Below, one piece after another: positions 33,030 to 40,873 of a stretch of DNA of 64,000 nt. The stretch covers positions 1 to 64,000 of the forward strand of contig JAFQVV010000038.1 of assembly GCA_017407835.1 (NCBI GenBank), written 5' to 3'. Positions within the stretch are counted from its first letter, which is position 1. Each line of letters starts with the position of its first letter. The translations under genes and the position numbers were made by a program. This DNA is from Clostridia bacterium (lineage in GTDB: Bacteria; Bacillota; Clostridia; Oscillospirales; CAG-272). The notes under the pieces were generated by a model that was not told the origin of the DNA, did no database searches, and was given only the letters and a program-made list of their open reading frames with translations.

Positions 33030-33997
33030 TATTTGGACCCCCTCTCACTGACGATGCCGGGCTCGGCATCCTCGAAGGTGTAGCTGACCAGGGGCGCGCG
33101 CTGATCTGCGCTCTCGCCTGCCTGATAGTCGCCGTAGAGCTCATTGATATCCTTGATGAACTTACGGTTGAAGAGATGGAGCGGGATGCCCTGGGGGCAA
33201 ACGCGGCTGCATTCGCCGCAGTCGGTGCAGCGGCCGGCTACGTGGAAGGCGCGGATGATGTGGAACATCTTCTCCTCGAAGGAGGTGGTGTTGGCCTTCT
33301 GTGCGGAGTCGAACTTGGTAGAGTCGAAGACGCACTTGCGGCAGGAGCAGGCGGGACATACATTGCGGCAGGCGTTGCAGCGGATGCACTTGGACAGCTC
33401 AGCTCGGAAGAAGGCGAACTTCTCCTCGGGGCTCATGGCCTCGATGGCCTCAACCCCGGCCATACGGTCGGCGTCGCGGGTGTCGGCAGACTCGCCGATC
33501 AGCTCGTCGTAAACACGGTGCTCCTTGCCTTTGCAGACATGGCAGCGCTCCAGACGGATATCCTTGCAGGCAATATCGAAGTCACCGTAGATGGTGCTGA
33601 CCTTCACGGCATCGGGAGTTCCGGTGATTCCGGTAATTCCGGTGATCCCCTGTGCCTTGATTTTCTCAATATCCAGCTTGCCGCGGCAGCCGACACCGAT
33701 GATGTACGCCTTGTCGCGGTCAACCCTGTGCTCGGTGAGGAGCTGGTTGAAGCTGTAGGTATCGCAGGGCTTCAGGAATACCAGAGTCCTGCCCTCAAGC
33801 TTAGACGCCTCGATCATGTACTTGGACAGGTTTGCACCGCAGAAGCCGTTGTAGACGAAATCGTTCAACTCATCGGCAGAATTGAAGTAGGCAACCTCGG
33901 GGTTGTAGTCCATGTCGCCCCGGCGCCAGCCCAGCACGCGGACGACGGTGCCATCGGCCAGCAGCTCTTTGGCGCGGTTAATCAGTTGTTCTTGCAT
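33029..33997 (-). CDS. flxC: FlxC-type 4Fe-4S protein (FrhB/sulfhydrogenase-like)
   Basis: 322 residues, with a domain plan like FlxB: FLKPCDTYSFNQLLTEHRVD and AYIIGVGCRGKLDIEKIKAQG, then CHVCKG, then [4Fe-4S] sites CIRCNACRNVCPACSCRKC and CTDCGECSRVCPQGIP. The short repeat ITGITGITGT near residue 115 (three ITG units, from 33622-33655) may be a recent expansion within a loop. FlxB and FlxC look like distant paralogues. The start MQEQLINRAKE lies 16 nt inside the end of flxD. Confidence 0.82.
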   Translation of the reverse strand: MQEQLINRAKELLADGTVVRVLGWRRGDMDYNPEVAYFNSADELNDFVYNGFCGANLSKYMIEASKLEGRTLVFLKPCDTYSFNQLLTEHRVDRDKAYIIGVGCRGKLDIEKIKAQGITGITGITGTPDAVKVSTIYGDFDIACKDIRLERCHVCKGKEHRVYDELIGESADTRDADRMAGVEAIEAMSPEEKFAFFRAELSKCIRCNACRNVCPACSCRKCVFDSTKFDSAQKANTTSFEEKMFHIIRAFHVAGRCTDCGECSRVCPQGIPLHLFNRKFIKDINELYGDYQAGESADQRAPLVSYTFEDAEPGIVSERGSK

Positions 33998-34431
33998 CTC
34001 AGATCCTCCAATCTCACGTTGGGACCCAGCTCATGGATCTTCGCCGCAAATTCGTTCATGGTGGTGGAGAACTTCACGCCCTCAGCGGCAGACACCCACT
34101 CCACGCGGGTACGTCCGCTCTCAACGCCGAGGTAATCCAGCATCGAGAAGAGGAGGGTCATACGGCGGCGGGCGTAGTAGTTGCCCGTGCTGTAGTGGCA
34201 GTCACCGGGGTGACAGCCGCAGATGATCACACCGTCCGCGCCCTTCTCAAAGGCACGGAGAATGAACATGGGGTTGACGCGGCAGGAGCAGGGCACGCGA
34301 ATGATCTTGACCTCGGCAGGATAAGCCAGACGGCTGGAGCCCGCAAGGTCTGCGCCTGCATAGCTGCACCAGTTGCAGCAGAAGGCGACGATTTTGGGGG
34401 TAAATTCCCCGGTTTTTTCGTTTACCGGCAT
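33982..34431 (-). CDS. flxD: FlxD/MvhD-type [2Fe-2S] electron-transfer subunit linking to Hdr
   Basis: 149 residues from ATG 34431 (MPVNEKTGEFTPKIVAFCCN), 10 nt inside the end of hdrA. MvhD family signatures: FCCNWCSYAGADLAGSSR, RVPCSCRV and ICGCHPGDCHYSTGN, five or more cysteines that hold a [2Fe-2S] cluster. MvhD passes electrons between the hydrogenase or Flx module and HdrA in methanogens and sulfate reducers. The longer upstream frame, read in hdrA, is rejected. Directly between hdrA and flxC, exactly the linker position expected. Confidence 0.92.
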   Translation of the reverse strand: MPVNEKTGEFTPKIVAFCCNWCSYAGADLAGSSRLAYPAEVKIIRVPCSCRVNPMFILRAFEKGADGVIICGCHPGDCHYSTGNYYARRRMTLLFSMLDYLGVESGRTRVEWVSAAEGVKFSTTMNEFAAKIHELGPNVRLEDLRCKNN

Positions 34432-36410
34432 ATTGCATCCACCTCCGCGATGATCTGTCTGTTGGAGAAGCCCTGCAGGTCCATAGCACCCGACGGGCAG
34501 GCGACGGTACAAGCGCCGCAGCCCTGGCAGAGGGCGTTATTGACCACCGCCACGCGGCGATCCTCACGGATACCGTGGTCGTTGATGAGTTTCGTCTCAT
34601 AGGAGATCGCACCGTAGGGGCAAACGTTTGCACAGGTGGAGCAGCCGTTGCAGAGGAGCTCATCAGCTTTGGCGGTACAGGGGTTCGTGGTCAGTTTATC
34701 CTTGGCAAGCAAACCGATCGCCTTGACGGCGGCGGCACCTGCCTGGGCGACCGTCTCGGGAATATCCTTCGGTCCCTGGCAGACGCCAGAGAGGAAGATC
34801 CCCGCGGTCGGGGACTCAACGGGACGCAGCTTAGGATGCGCCTCGGTGAGGAAATTGTTGGTATCGATGCTGGCGGTCAGCATGGTTGCCAGCGGGCGGA
34901 CCGAAGGATCGGGCTCGATGGCGGTAGCCAGGACCACCATATCAGCCTTCAGCTTGATCTGCTTATTGTCCAGCAGGTCGGAAGCCTGAACCAGCAGGCT
35001 GCCGTCGGGCTGGGGAGCAACCTTGCCCACCTGACCCTTGATGTAGTTGACGCCGTATTCCTCCACCGCGCGGCGGTAGAACTCGTCGAAGTTCTTACCG
35101 GGGGTGCGCACGTCGATGTAGAAGACGGTAACCTTCACATCCGGGTACTTGTCGCGAATGAGCATGGCGTGCTTTGCGGTGTACATACAGCAGATCTTGG
35201 AGCAGTAGGGCTTGCCGCGCTCGTCGGAGCAGCGGGAGCCGACGCACTGCACAAAGACGATGTGCTCGGGGTGCTTGCCGTCCGAGAGACGCTCGAGGTG
35301 GCCCTTGGTGGGACCTGCGGCGTTCATCACGCGCTCCAGCTCAAGGGAGGTAATGACATCCTTGGACTGATTGTAGGCGTATTCGTCGTATTTGTCCAGC
35401 TTGATGGTGTCAAAACCGGTTGCCACGACGATGGCGCCGTACTTCTCGGTGATAATTTCATCCTTCTGCTCGTAGTCGATAGCACCGGCGGCACAGACCT
35501 TGGCGCAGACACCGCACTTGCCGGTTTTGAACTTGATGCAGGCCTCGCGGTCGATGACGGGCACATTGGGGATGGCCTGTGCAAAGGGGGTGTAGATGGC
35601 CGAGCGGGTACCCAGACCGCGGTTGAATTCGCTGAGACTCTTCTTGGAGTGGCACTTCTCCTGGCAAACGCCGCATCCGGTGCACTTGGTAGCATCGATG
35701 CTGCGGGCCTTCTTGCGGATATCCACGGTGAAGTCACCCACGAAGCCCGAAATCTTCTCGACTTCGCTGTAGGTATAGATGCGGATCTTCTCGTGTGCTG
35801 CAGCCTCCACCATCTTGGGGGTGAGGATACAAGCCGAGCAGTCCAGGGTGGGGAAGGTTTTGTCGAGCTGTGCCATACGGCCGCCGATGGAGGGCGTCTT
35901 CTCGACGATGTCGACTTCATAGCCGGCGTCAGCGATGTCGAGCGCCGACTGAATGCCCGCGATGCCGCCGCCGATGACCAGGGCACGCTTGGTGACGCGG
36001 CTCTCGCCGGGGAAGAGGGGTGCGTTGAGGTTCACCTTGGCGATTGCCGCACGGGCAAGGATGATCGCCTTCTCGGTACCCTCTTCGATGTTCTTATGAA
36101 TCCATGAGCAATGCTCACGGATGTTGGCGATCTCTACCATGAAGGGGTTGATGCCTGCGCGCTCGGCTGCCTTGCGGAAGGTAGCTTCGTGCATACGGGG
36201 GGAGCAGGAGCAAACCACGATCCCCGTCAAGCCCTTCTCAGCCACAGCCTGGGCGATCTTCGCCTGGCCTGCTTCGGAGCACATATAGGGATAATCCTCG
36301 GCGTGGACGACGCTGGGCTCACGCGCAGCCATCTCCACAACTTTTTTCACGTCTACCGTTGCCGCAATGTTGCTGCCGCAATGACAGACAAATACACCAA
36401 TTCTCTGCAC
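34422..36410 (-). CDS. hdrA: Heterodisulfide reductase subunit A-like electron-bifurcating flavoprotein (HdrA)
   Basis: 662 residues. N-terminal FVCHCGSNIAATVDV; thioredoxin-reductase-like FAD fold KRALVIGGGIAGIQSALDIADAG near residue 140; inserted ferredoxin sites CTGCGVCQEKCHSKK and KCGVCAKVCAAGAI; second nucleotide motif YGAIVVATGF; C-terminal ferredoxin domain CNGCSTCANVCPYGAI and CQGCGACTVACPSGAM. In characterised HdrA the FAD bifurcates electrons to ferredoxin and, via HdrBC, to a high-potential acceptor. This is the standard-length HdrA without a C-terminal MvhD or second HdrA fusion. It follows hdrC by 11 nt at most and overlaps flxD. Confidence 0.95.
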   Translation of the reverse strand: MQRIGVFVCHCGSNIAATVDVKKVVEMAAREPSVVHAEDYPYMCSEAGQAKIAQAVAEKGLTGIVVCSCSPRMHEATFRKAAERAGINPFMVEIANIREHCSWIHKNIEEGTEKAIILARAAIAKVNLNAPLFPGESRVTKRALVIGGGIAGIQSALDIADAGYEVDIVEKTPSIGGRMAQLDKTFPTLDCSACILTPKMVEAAAHEKIRIYTYSEVEKISGFVGDFTVDIRKKARSIDATKCTGCGVCQEKCHSKKSLSEFNRGLGTRSAIYTPFAQAIPNVPVIDREACIKFKTGKCGVCAKVCAAGAIDYEQKDEIITEKYGAIVVATGFDTIKLDKYDEYAYNQSKDVITSLELERVMNAAGPTKGHLERLSDGKHPEHIVFVQCVGSRCSDERGKPYCSKICCMYTAKHAMLIRDKYPDVKVTVFYIDVRTPGKNFDEFYRRAVEEYGVNYIKGQVGKVAPQPDGSLLVQASDLLDNKQIKLKADMVVLATAIEPDPSVRPLATMLTASIDTNNFLTEAHPKLRPVESPTAGIFLSGVCQGPKDIPETVAQAGAAAVKAIGLLAKDKLTTNPCTAKADELLCNGCSTCANVCPYGAISYETKLINDHGIREDRRVAVVNNALCQGCGACTVACPSGAMDLQGFSNRQIIAEVDAICR

Positions 36411-36415
36411 TCTGC

Positions 36416-36814
36416 TTACCTCCTGTATCTTCTGAACGCGCTGACCAGAAGCTGCTGAGGCAGCTCGGGATCAAGCAGCGCGGGAATTTCGTCCGGGCTC
36501 AGGTAGTCGCCGCCCTTTTCGCGCTCCACAATCTGGCGCGCCGCGTCGATGAGCTTTGCGGGCTTGACGTTGCGGGGGCAGCGCTCGATGCAGGCAAAGC
36601 AGGACAGGCACTTCCACAGGGACTTTGATGCCGCCAGGGCCTCAATGTTCCCGTCCTGAACGTAGGAAACGAACTGATGGGGCTTGATATCCATCTCGTC
36701 AAATGCGGGGCAGGTGGCCGAGCATTTGCCGCACTTCATACACTTGGCAGGGTTTGCACCGCTGATCTCGCGGATCATGGCAGCCTGTCTCTCGGTCTTG
36801 GATACGTTGCTCAT
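36416..36814 (-). CDS. hdrC: Heterodisulfide reductase subunit C-like ferredoxin (HdrC)
   Basis: 132 residues with two [4Fe-4S] sites, CMKCGKCSATCPAF and CLSCFACIERCPRN, in the HdrC order, and a C-terminal helix pair. It shuttles electrons from HdrA to HdrB. Its start overlaps hdrB by 4 nt (ATGA), and hdrA begins 5 nt after its stop. Confidence 0.93.
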   Translation of the reverse strand: MSNVSKTERQAAMIREISGANPAKCMKCGKCSATCPAFDEMDIKPHQFVSYVQDGNIEALAASKSLWKCLSCFACIERCPRNVKPAKLIDAARQIVEREKGGDYLSPDEIPALLDPELPQQLLVSAFRRYRR

Positions 36815-37602
36815 GCCTCGATCCCCTCCTTTACGCCCAGCGCTTCAGCCAGCAGCTCGGTGAAGTATACCACCGGCAAGCCGTTTGCCGTCATGTTGAG
36901 GTTGTAGCGGCAAAGGGGGCAGGCGGTGATGAGCATCTCGGCACCGAAGCCCGAGGCGCTCTCCTGAATGGTGTCGGTCATGCGGGTGGCCATTTCCTTC
37001 TCCTTGAGGGAGATGTAGCCGCCGCAGCACTCGTTGCGGTAAGGGTAGACCACAGGCTCAGCCCCCAGTGCACGGATGAAGTCCTCCATGACGCGGGGGT
37101 TCTCGGGATCATCAAAAGCCATGATCTCACCGGGACGGAGAAGCAGGCAGCCGTAGTAAGCGCCGATCTTCTTGCCCTTCAGGGGATTGACCACCTTCTT
37201 GGCCAGCGCATCAAAGCCGACACGGTCGCGCAGGACCTCAAAGAAGTGGAGCACGTTGGTCTCACCGGTATAGGGCGTGTCCAACTGCATGTAGTTGTTG
37301 GCGCGGGTACGGATGTCGGCGACATTCTGCATATCGTCGTTCACCCGCTTGATCACATGGTGGCAGGCTGAGCAAAGGGTGACAAGCTCACGACCGTGGT
37401 CGCGTGCATCGGCCAGAGCGCGAACCGAGGACAGCTTCGTGGCAATTTCATCCGAGCCCAGGGGATAGACACCGCCGCAGCATTGCCAGTCTCGAATCTC
37501 TTCCAGCTCGAAGCCGAGGGCCAGAGCCGAAGCGCGGGCATAGGCATCCAGCACTTTTGCCTTGTTCTTCAGCGTGCACCCGGGGTAGTAACTGTACTTC
37601 AT
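36811..37602 (-). CDS. hdrB: Heterodisulfide reductase subunit B-like protein with two CCG domains (HdrB)
   Basis: 263 residues from ATG 37602 (MKYSYYPGCTLKNKAKVLDA), preceded by AAAGGA. Two CCG (cysteine-rich) domains: GC, DWQCCGGVYP and TLCSACHHVI in the first half, and YGCLLL, ECCGGYISL and ITACPLCRYNL in the second. In methanogens these cysteines hold two noncubane [4Fe-4S] clusters that reduce the heterodisulfide. Here the physiological acceptor is unknown: no DsrC or Hdr-specific thiol gene is nearby, and the frdAB genes downstream suggest fumarate as final acceptor. First gene of the 12-gene cluster, behind a long leader. Confidence 0.93.
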   Translation of the reverse strand: MKYSYYPGCTLKNKAKVLDAYARASALALGFELEEIRDWQCCGGVYPLGSDEIATKLSSVRALADARDHGRELVTLCSACHHVIKRVNDDMQNVADIRTRANNYMQLDTPYTGETNVLHFFEVLRDRVGFDALAKKVVNPLKGKKIGAYYGCLLLRPGEIMAFDDPENPRVMEDFIRALGAEPVVYPYRNECCGGYISLKEKEMATRMTDTIQESASGFGAEMLITACPLCRYNLNMTANGLPVVYFTELLAEALGVKEGIEA

Positions 37603-38090
37603 ACTGTTATCCTTTCGTAAACGGTAACGATTTGACGAATTTTTCACAAAGGATAAATTCGCTTATTGCGCGGGACAGGGCCTGTGTTTCCACAAGCCCG
37701 TCTCACGCAAGCATCGGTCAGGTGACCGCGCTTTTTCTTTCACGGTGTTATGCGGCACGGCAAAGCACACCGCACAGCACCGAAAATACAAACTTATTCT
37801 CCCCTCGGGAAGATATACTGCGTCAGACCAAGCTCATCGCCGATACCGTTAAAATCCACAACAGTCCCGGAGAGAAGATCATGGTCAATGCGCTCAACTT
37901 TGACTGCGCAACTTCTGTGATGCCAGAAGACTCAGCACCTCGCGTATCGCGCTCAAGAAGAACATCCGTGCAGCTCTCCGCATCCTTGCGCGGGATTGCT
38001 TAGCCGACAAACCAACCGGCGTCCCTTTGCCCGATCTATAAAATATTCTCATTGCAAACGAATTGCGCGTATCCGAGTCAAAGCGCATAC
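37603..38090 (-). other. Unusually long (about 490 nt) transcribed leader of the hdr-flx-frd-fum cluster
   Basis: From the minus-strand promoter at 38097-38125 to the hdrB start there is no convincing gene on either strand; small frames present lack ribosome sites. Read on the minus strand it holds clear secondary structures: CGGTCA-CC-TGACCG near 37720, and GGGCTTGTG-GAAA-CACAGGCCC at 37678-37699 (a GAAA tetraloop stem), then an AT-rich segment before the ribosome site. I match no known riboswitch class to it. A structured regulatory RNA, a decayed gene or an unrecognised small gene are all possible. Confidence 0.55.
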
Positions 38091-38096
38091 AAATAA

Positions 38097-38125
38097 ATTA
38101 TACATCAAAGCAAAAAAAATTGCAA
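38097..38125 (-). promoter_or_regulatory. Promoter reading into the hdr leader
   Basis: On the minus strand: TTGCAA, 17-bp spacer, TATAAT. No better promoter is visible closer to hdrB. Confidence 0.75.
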
Positions 38126-38457
38126 GACCAAGCGTCAAAAAATGCACCTTCTTTTGATAAAATTCTCGCTTTGTCTATAGAAACCAACAATAATTTCGAG
38201 TCTTTTGGGGATTTTGTCAAAACGCCTTCGAAAAGCATCTCTTTTTTCGATTGTTTTCTTAACAAAACATCATCTTATATGTTGCAGCATCATTATATGT
38301 TCGTGTGTTTTTTCTTGGTTCCATTGACATTTTTCGTCCAAAAGCCGCGCTCTTACGGTAGGAAGTTCTTCACCCCCTTCTCATTAAATCCTGAACACCG
38401 CCCCCTTTTTTCTGCGTCTTTTTTTCTGCAAACTTGCAAAAAACACCCCCAAAGCTC
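38126..38457. other. AT-rich intergenic region with no gene
   Basis: About 330 bp of AT-rich sequence with T and A tracts between the divergent hdr and rny promoters. Short frames here have no ribosome sites and low-complexity translations. I see no structured element. Confidence 0.6.
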
Positions 38458-38486
38458 TTGACAGGATAACATTTTTTGTGTACAAT
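38458..38486 (+). promoter_or_regulatory. Promoter for rny
   Basis: TTGACA at 38458-38463, 17-bp spacer, TACAAT at 38481-38486; about 105 bp before the ATG at 38595. Confidence 0.85.
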
Positions 38487-38594
38487 GTTTATATGTATTT
38501 CTAAAATAGGGGATTTGTCGCTCTTTTTATTCCCTTTCAAAAATACATCTATAAACAAATTCAATGAACAATCGAAACCACAAGGAGGTGCTAT

Positions 38595-40139
38595 ATGCAG
38601 TATCTAATCGGTGCATTGCTTGCCTTCATTGTCTCAGCACCGATCTTCTTCTTCTGCGGAACAGCGTATCGTAAACGCGTTGCAGAAAAAGAGATCGGCT
38701 CGGCAGAGGAGCAGGCAAAGAAGATCGTAGAAGACGCGGCTCGCGAGGCGGAAGCCAAGAAAAAAGAGTCGCTGATTGAAGCAAAGGAAGAAATTCTTCG
38801 TTCCAAAAACGAAGCCGACCGCGAAATCAAGGAGCGCCGCAACGAGGTATCCCGCCTCGAGCGCCGCATCACCCAAAAGGAAGAAACCCTTGACCGCAAG
38901 ACCGAAGCACTTGAGCGCAAGGACGAGCAGCTGACCAAAAAGCTGCAGGAAAACGACCTGCTCCGCGAGCAGATTGAGGAAGTCCTGCGTCAGCACACCG
39001 CAACGCTTGAGCGTCTGTCGGGCATCACCGCCGAGCAAGCCAAAGACGAGCTGATCTCCCGTATGGAATCCGAGGTCAAGCACGAGCTGGCTCAGCGACT
39101 CGACGAAATGGAAACCCAGTTCAAAGAAGAGGCAGACGACCGCGCACGCAACATTCTCTCGCTGGCAATTCAGCGCTGCGCCGCCGATCACGTGGCAGAA
39201 ACCACCATATCGGTCGTTCCGCTGCCTAACGATGAAATGAAGGGCCGCATCATCGGCCGCGAAGGACGCAATATCCGTACTTTCGAAACCCTGACGGGCA
39301 TGGAGCTGATCATCGATGACACCCCCGAGGCCATCACCATCTCGGGCTTCGATCCCATCCGCCGTGAGATTGCCCGCATTGCGCTGGAAAAGCTCATCTC
39401 GGACGGTCGAATTCATCCCTCCCGCATCGAGGAAATGGTCGAGAAGGCACGCCGCGAGGTCGATGCCGTCATCAAGCAGGCAGGCGAACGTGCCACCTTT
39501 GAGGTTGGCATTCACGGGCTCAATAATGAGCTGGTCAAGCTGCTCGGCCGCTTGAAATTCCGTACCAGTTACGGACAGAACATGCTCAAGCATTCAACAG
39601 AAGTCGCTTATCTGGCAGGTGTCATTGCCAACGAGTTGGGCGTCGATGCCACACTGGCAAAGCGCGCAGGTCTGCTGCATGATATCGGCAAGGCGATGAC
39701 GCAGGAGGTCGACGGTTCGCACGTCGAAATCGGTGTCGATATCGCCCGTAAGTACCGCGAAAACAAAGATGTTATCCATGCCATCGAAGCCCACCACAAC
39801 GATGTCGAGCCCCGCACCATCGTCGCTGTCATCGTTCAGGCCGCAGATGCCATCTCTGCCGCCCGTCCCGGTGCACGCCGCGAGGATCTGGAGAACTACA
39901 TCAAGCGTCTGCAGAAGCTCGAGGAAATCTCCTGCAGCTTCGAAGGCGTGGAAAAGGCCTTCGCCATTCAGGCAGGTCGTGAAATCCGCATCATGGTCAA
40001 GCCCGAGACCGTCACCGACGAGGGCATGAAGCTCATCGCCCGTGACATCGCGCACAAAATTGAAAGTGAGCTCGAATATCCCGGACAGATCAAGATCAAC
40101 CTTATCCGCGAAAGCCGCGCTGTCGACTACGCGAAATAA
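38595..40139 (+). CDS. rny: Ribonuclease Y
   Basis: 514 residues. N-terminal membrane helix ([18 protein letters not shown]), a long coiled coil rich in Glu/Lys/Arg (about 30-200), a KH domain with [19 protein letters not shown] near residue 216, and an HD phosphohydrolase domain with [19 protein letters not shown] and the conserved ASP/HIS pair HHNDVEP. Family length is about 515-520. RNase Y initiates mRNA decay at the membrane. It has a consensus ribosome site (AAGGAGGTG), its own promoter and a terminator; the strongest housekeeping anchor in this part of the window. Confidence 0.97.
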   Translation: MQYLIGALLAFIVSAPIFFFCGTAYRKRVAEKEIGSAEEQAKKIVEDAAREAEAKKKESLIEAKEEILRSKNEADREIKERRNEVSRLERRITQKEETLDRKTEALERKDEQLTKKLQENDLLREQIEEVLRQHTATLERLSGITAEQAKDELISRMESEVKHELAQRLDEMETQFKEEADDRARNILSLAIQRCAADHVAETTISVVPLPNDEMKGRIIGREGRNIRTFETLTGMELIIDDTPEAITISGFDPIRREIARIALEKLISDGRIHPSRIEEMVEKARREVDAVIKQAGERATFEVGIHGLNNELVKLLGRLKFRTSYGQNMLKHSTEVAYLAGVIANELGVDATLAKRAGLLHDIGKAMTQEVDGSHVEIGVDIARKYRENKDVIHAIEAHHNDVEPRTIVAVIVQAADAISAARPGARREDLENYIKRLQKLEEISCSFEGVEKAFAIQAGREIRIMVKPETVTDEGMKLIARDIAHKIESELEYPGQIKINLIRESRAVDYAK

Positions 40140-40233
40140 CCCTAACGTGTCACATTTACATAGAGTCCAATCGCCATCAAAAGCGGGCATCCGCTTGAAA
40201 TAGATCGACATTGGGACCAAATGCGTCACCGCC

Positions 40234-40270
40234 GCGGCACTCGGATTATCCGGGTGCCGCATTTGTTTTC
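40234..40270 (+). terminator. Terminator after rny
   Basis: GCGGCAC/GTGCCGC stem with an inner CGG/CCGG pairing, then ATTTGTTTTC. Confidence 0.8.
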
Positions 40271-40384
40271 AAAAAATGAACGCGACAAAAAATTTCCCCG
40301 CAAATGCAACCTTTTCCCGCCCTGCAGGGTATTGTAAGTAAAGACGTCTTTGGGGCACCCGCCCAAGACAGGAGGTGTAAGACA

Positions 40385-40858
40385 ATGATCAGCGAAGACC
40401 AACGCACCGCTGCCGTTGAGCGTTGGGGCAGTATGGTCTGGCGGCTCGCACTCGCCCGTATGGCAAATGTCCACGATGCAGAAGATCTGTTTCAGGAAGT
40501 CTTTCTGCGCTACTTTCGCCACGAAGCGCAACTGGAAAGTGACGAGCATCGCCGCGCGTGGCTCATCCGCTGTACCCTCAACCGCGCCAAAAGTGCCCAT
40601 TCCGCGCCGTGGCGGCATCGGGTGCTGCCGCTGGATGTCGCGGTGGAAATCGGTGTCAGAGATGATCGCCGCGAGGTATATGCCGCCGTCCTTTCCCTGC
40701 CCGAAAAATACCGAACCGTCGTGCACCTGCATTATTTTGAAGGTCTGACCATCGCCGAAATTGCCGCTCAGATGAACTGTGCCGAGGGCACGGTCAAAGC
40801 GCAGCTGCATCGCGCCCGGGCGCAGCTGAAGGACGCACTCGGCGACATCGAACTTTAA
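40385..40858 (+). CDS. ECF-type RNA polymerase sigma factor
   Basis: 157 residues from ATG 40385 (MISEDQRTAAVERWGSMVWRL), after AGGAGGTGTAAGACA; the longer frame has no ribosome site. Sigma region 2 with DAEDLFQEVFLRYFRH, a short linker, and region 4 with LPEKYRTVVHLHYFEGLTIAEIAAQMNCAEGTVKAQLHRARAQLK. This is a group 4 (extracytoplasmic function) factor. The next gene, 15 nt downstream, encodes a one-pass membrane protein with a serpin ectodomain whose cytoplasmic N-terminus could act as its anti-sigma factor; that role is inference. No separate anti-sigma gene is present. Confidence 0.88.
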   Translation: MISEDQRTAAVERWGSMVWRLALARMANVHDAEDLFQEVFLRYFRHEAQLESDEHRRAWLIRCTLNRAKSAHSAPWRHRVLPLDVAVEIGVRDDRREVYAAVLSLPEKYRTVVHLHYFEGLTIAEIAAQMNCAEGTVKAQLHRARAQLKDALGDIEL

Positions 40859-40873
40859 GTTTGGAGGAAAACA

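Noticed and set aside
34575-36107. 510-codon + strand frame opposite hdrA
   Set aside because: hdrA has every diagnostic cysteine motif; the antisense frame is a by-product.
37404-38003. 199-codon + strand frame across the hdrB start and leader
   Set aside because: It overlaps hdrB, has no promoter or ribosome site of its own, and its translation matches no family I know; kept only as a possible decayed gene in the leader note.
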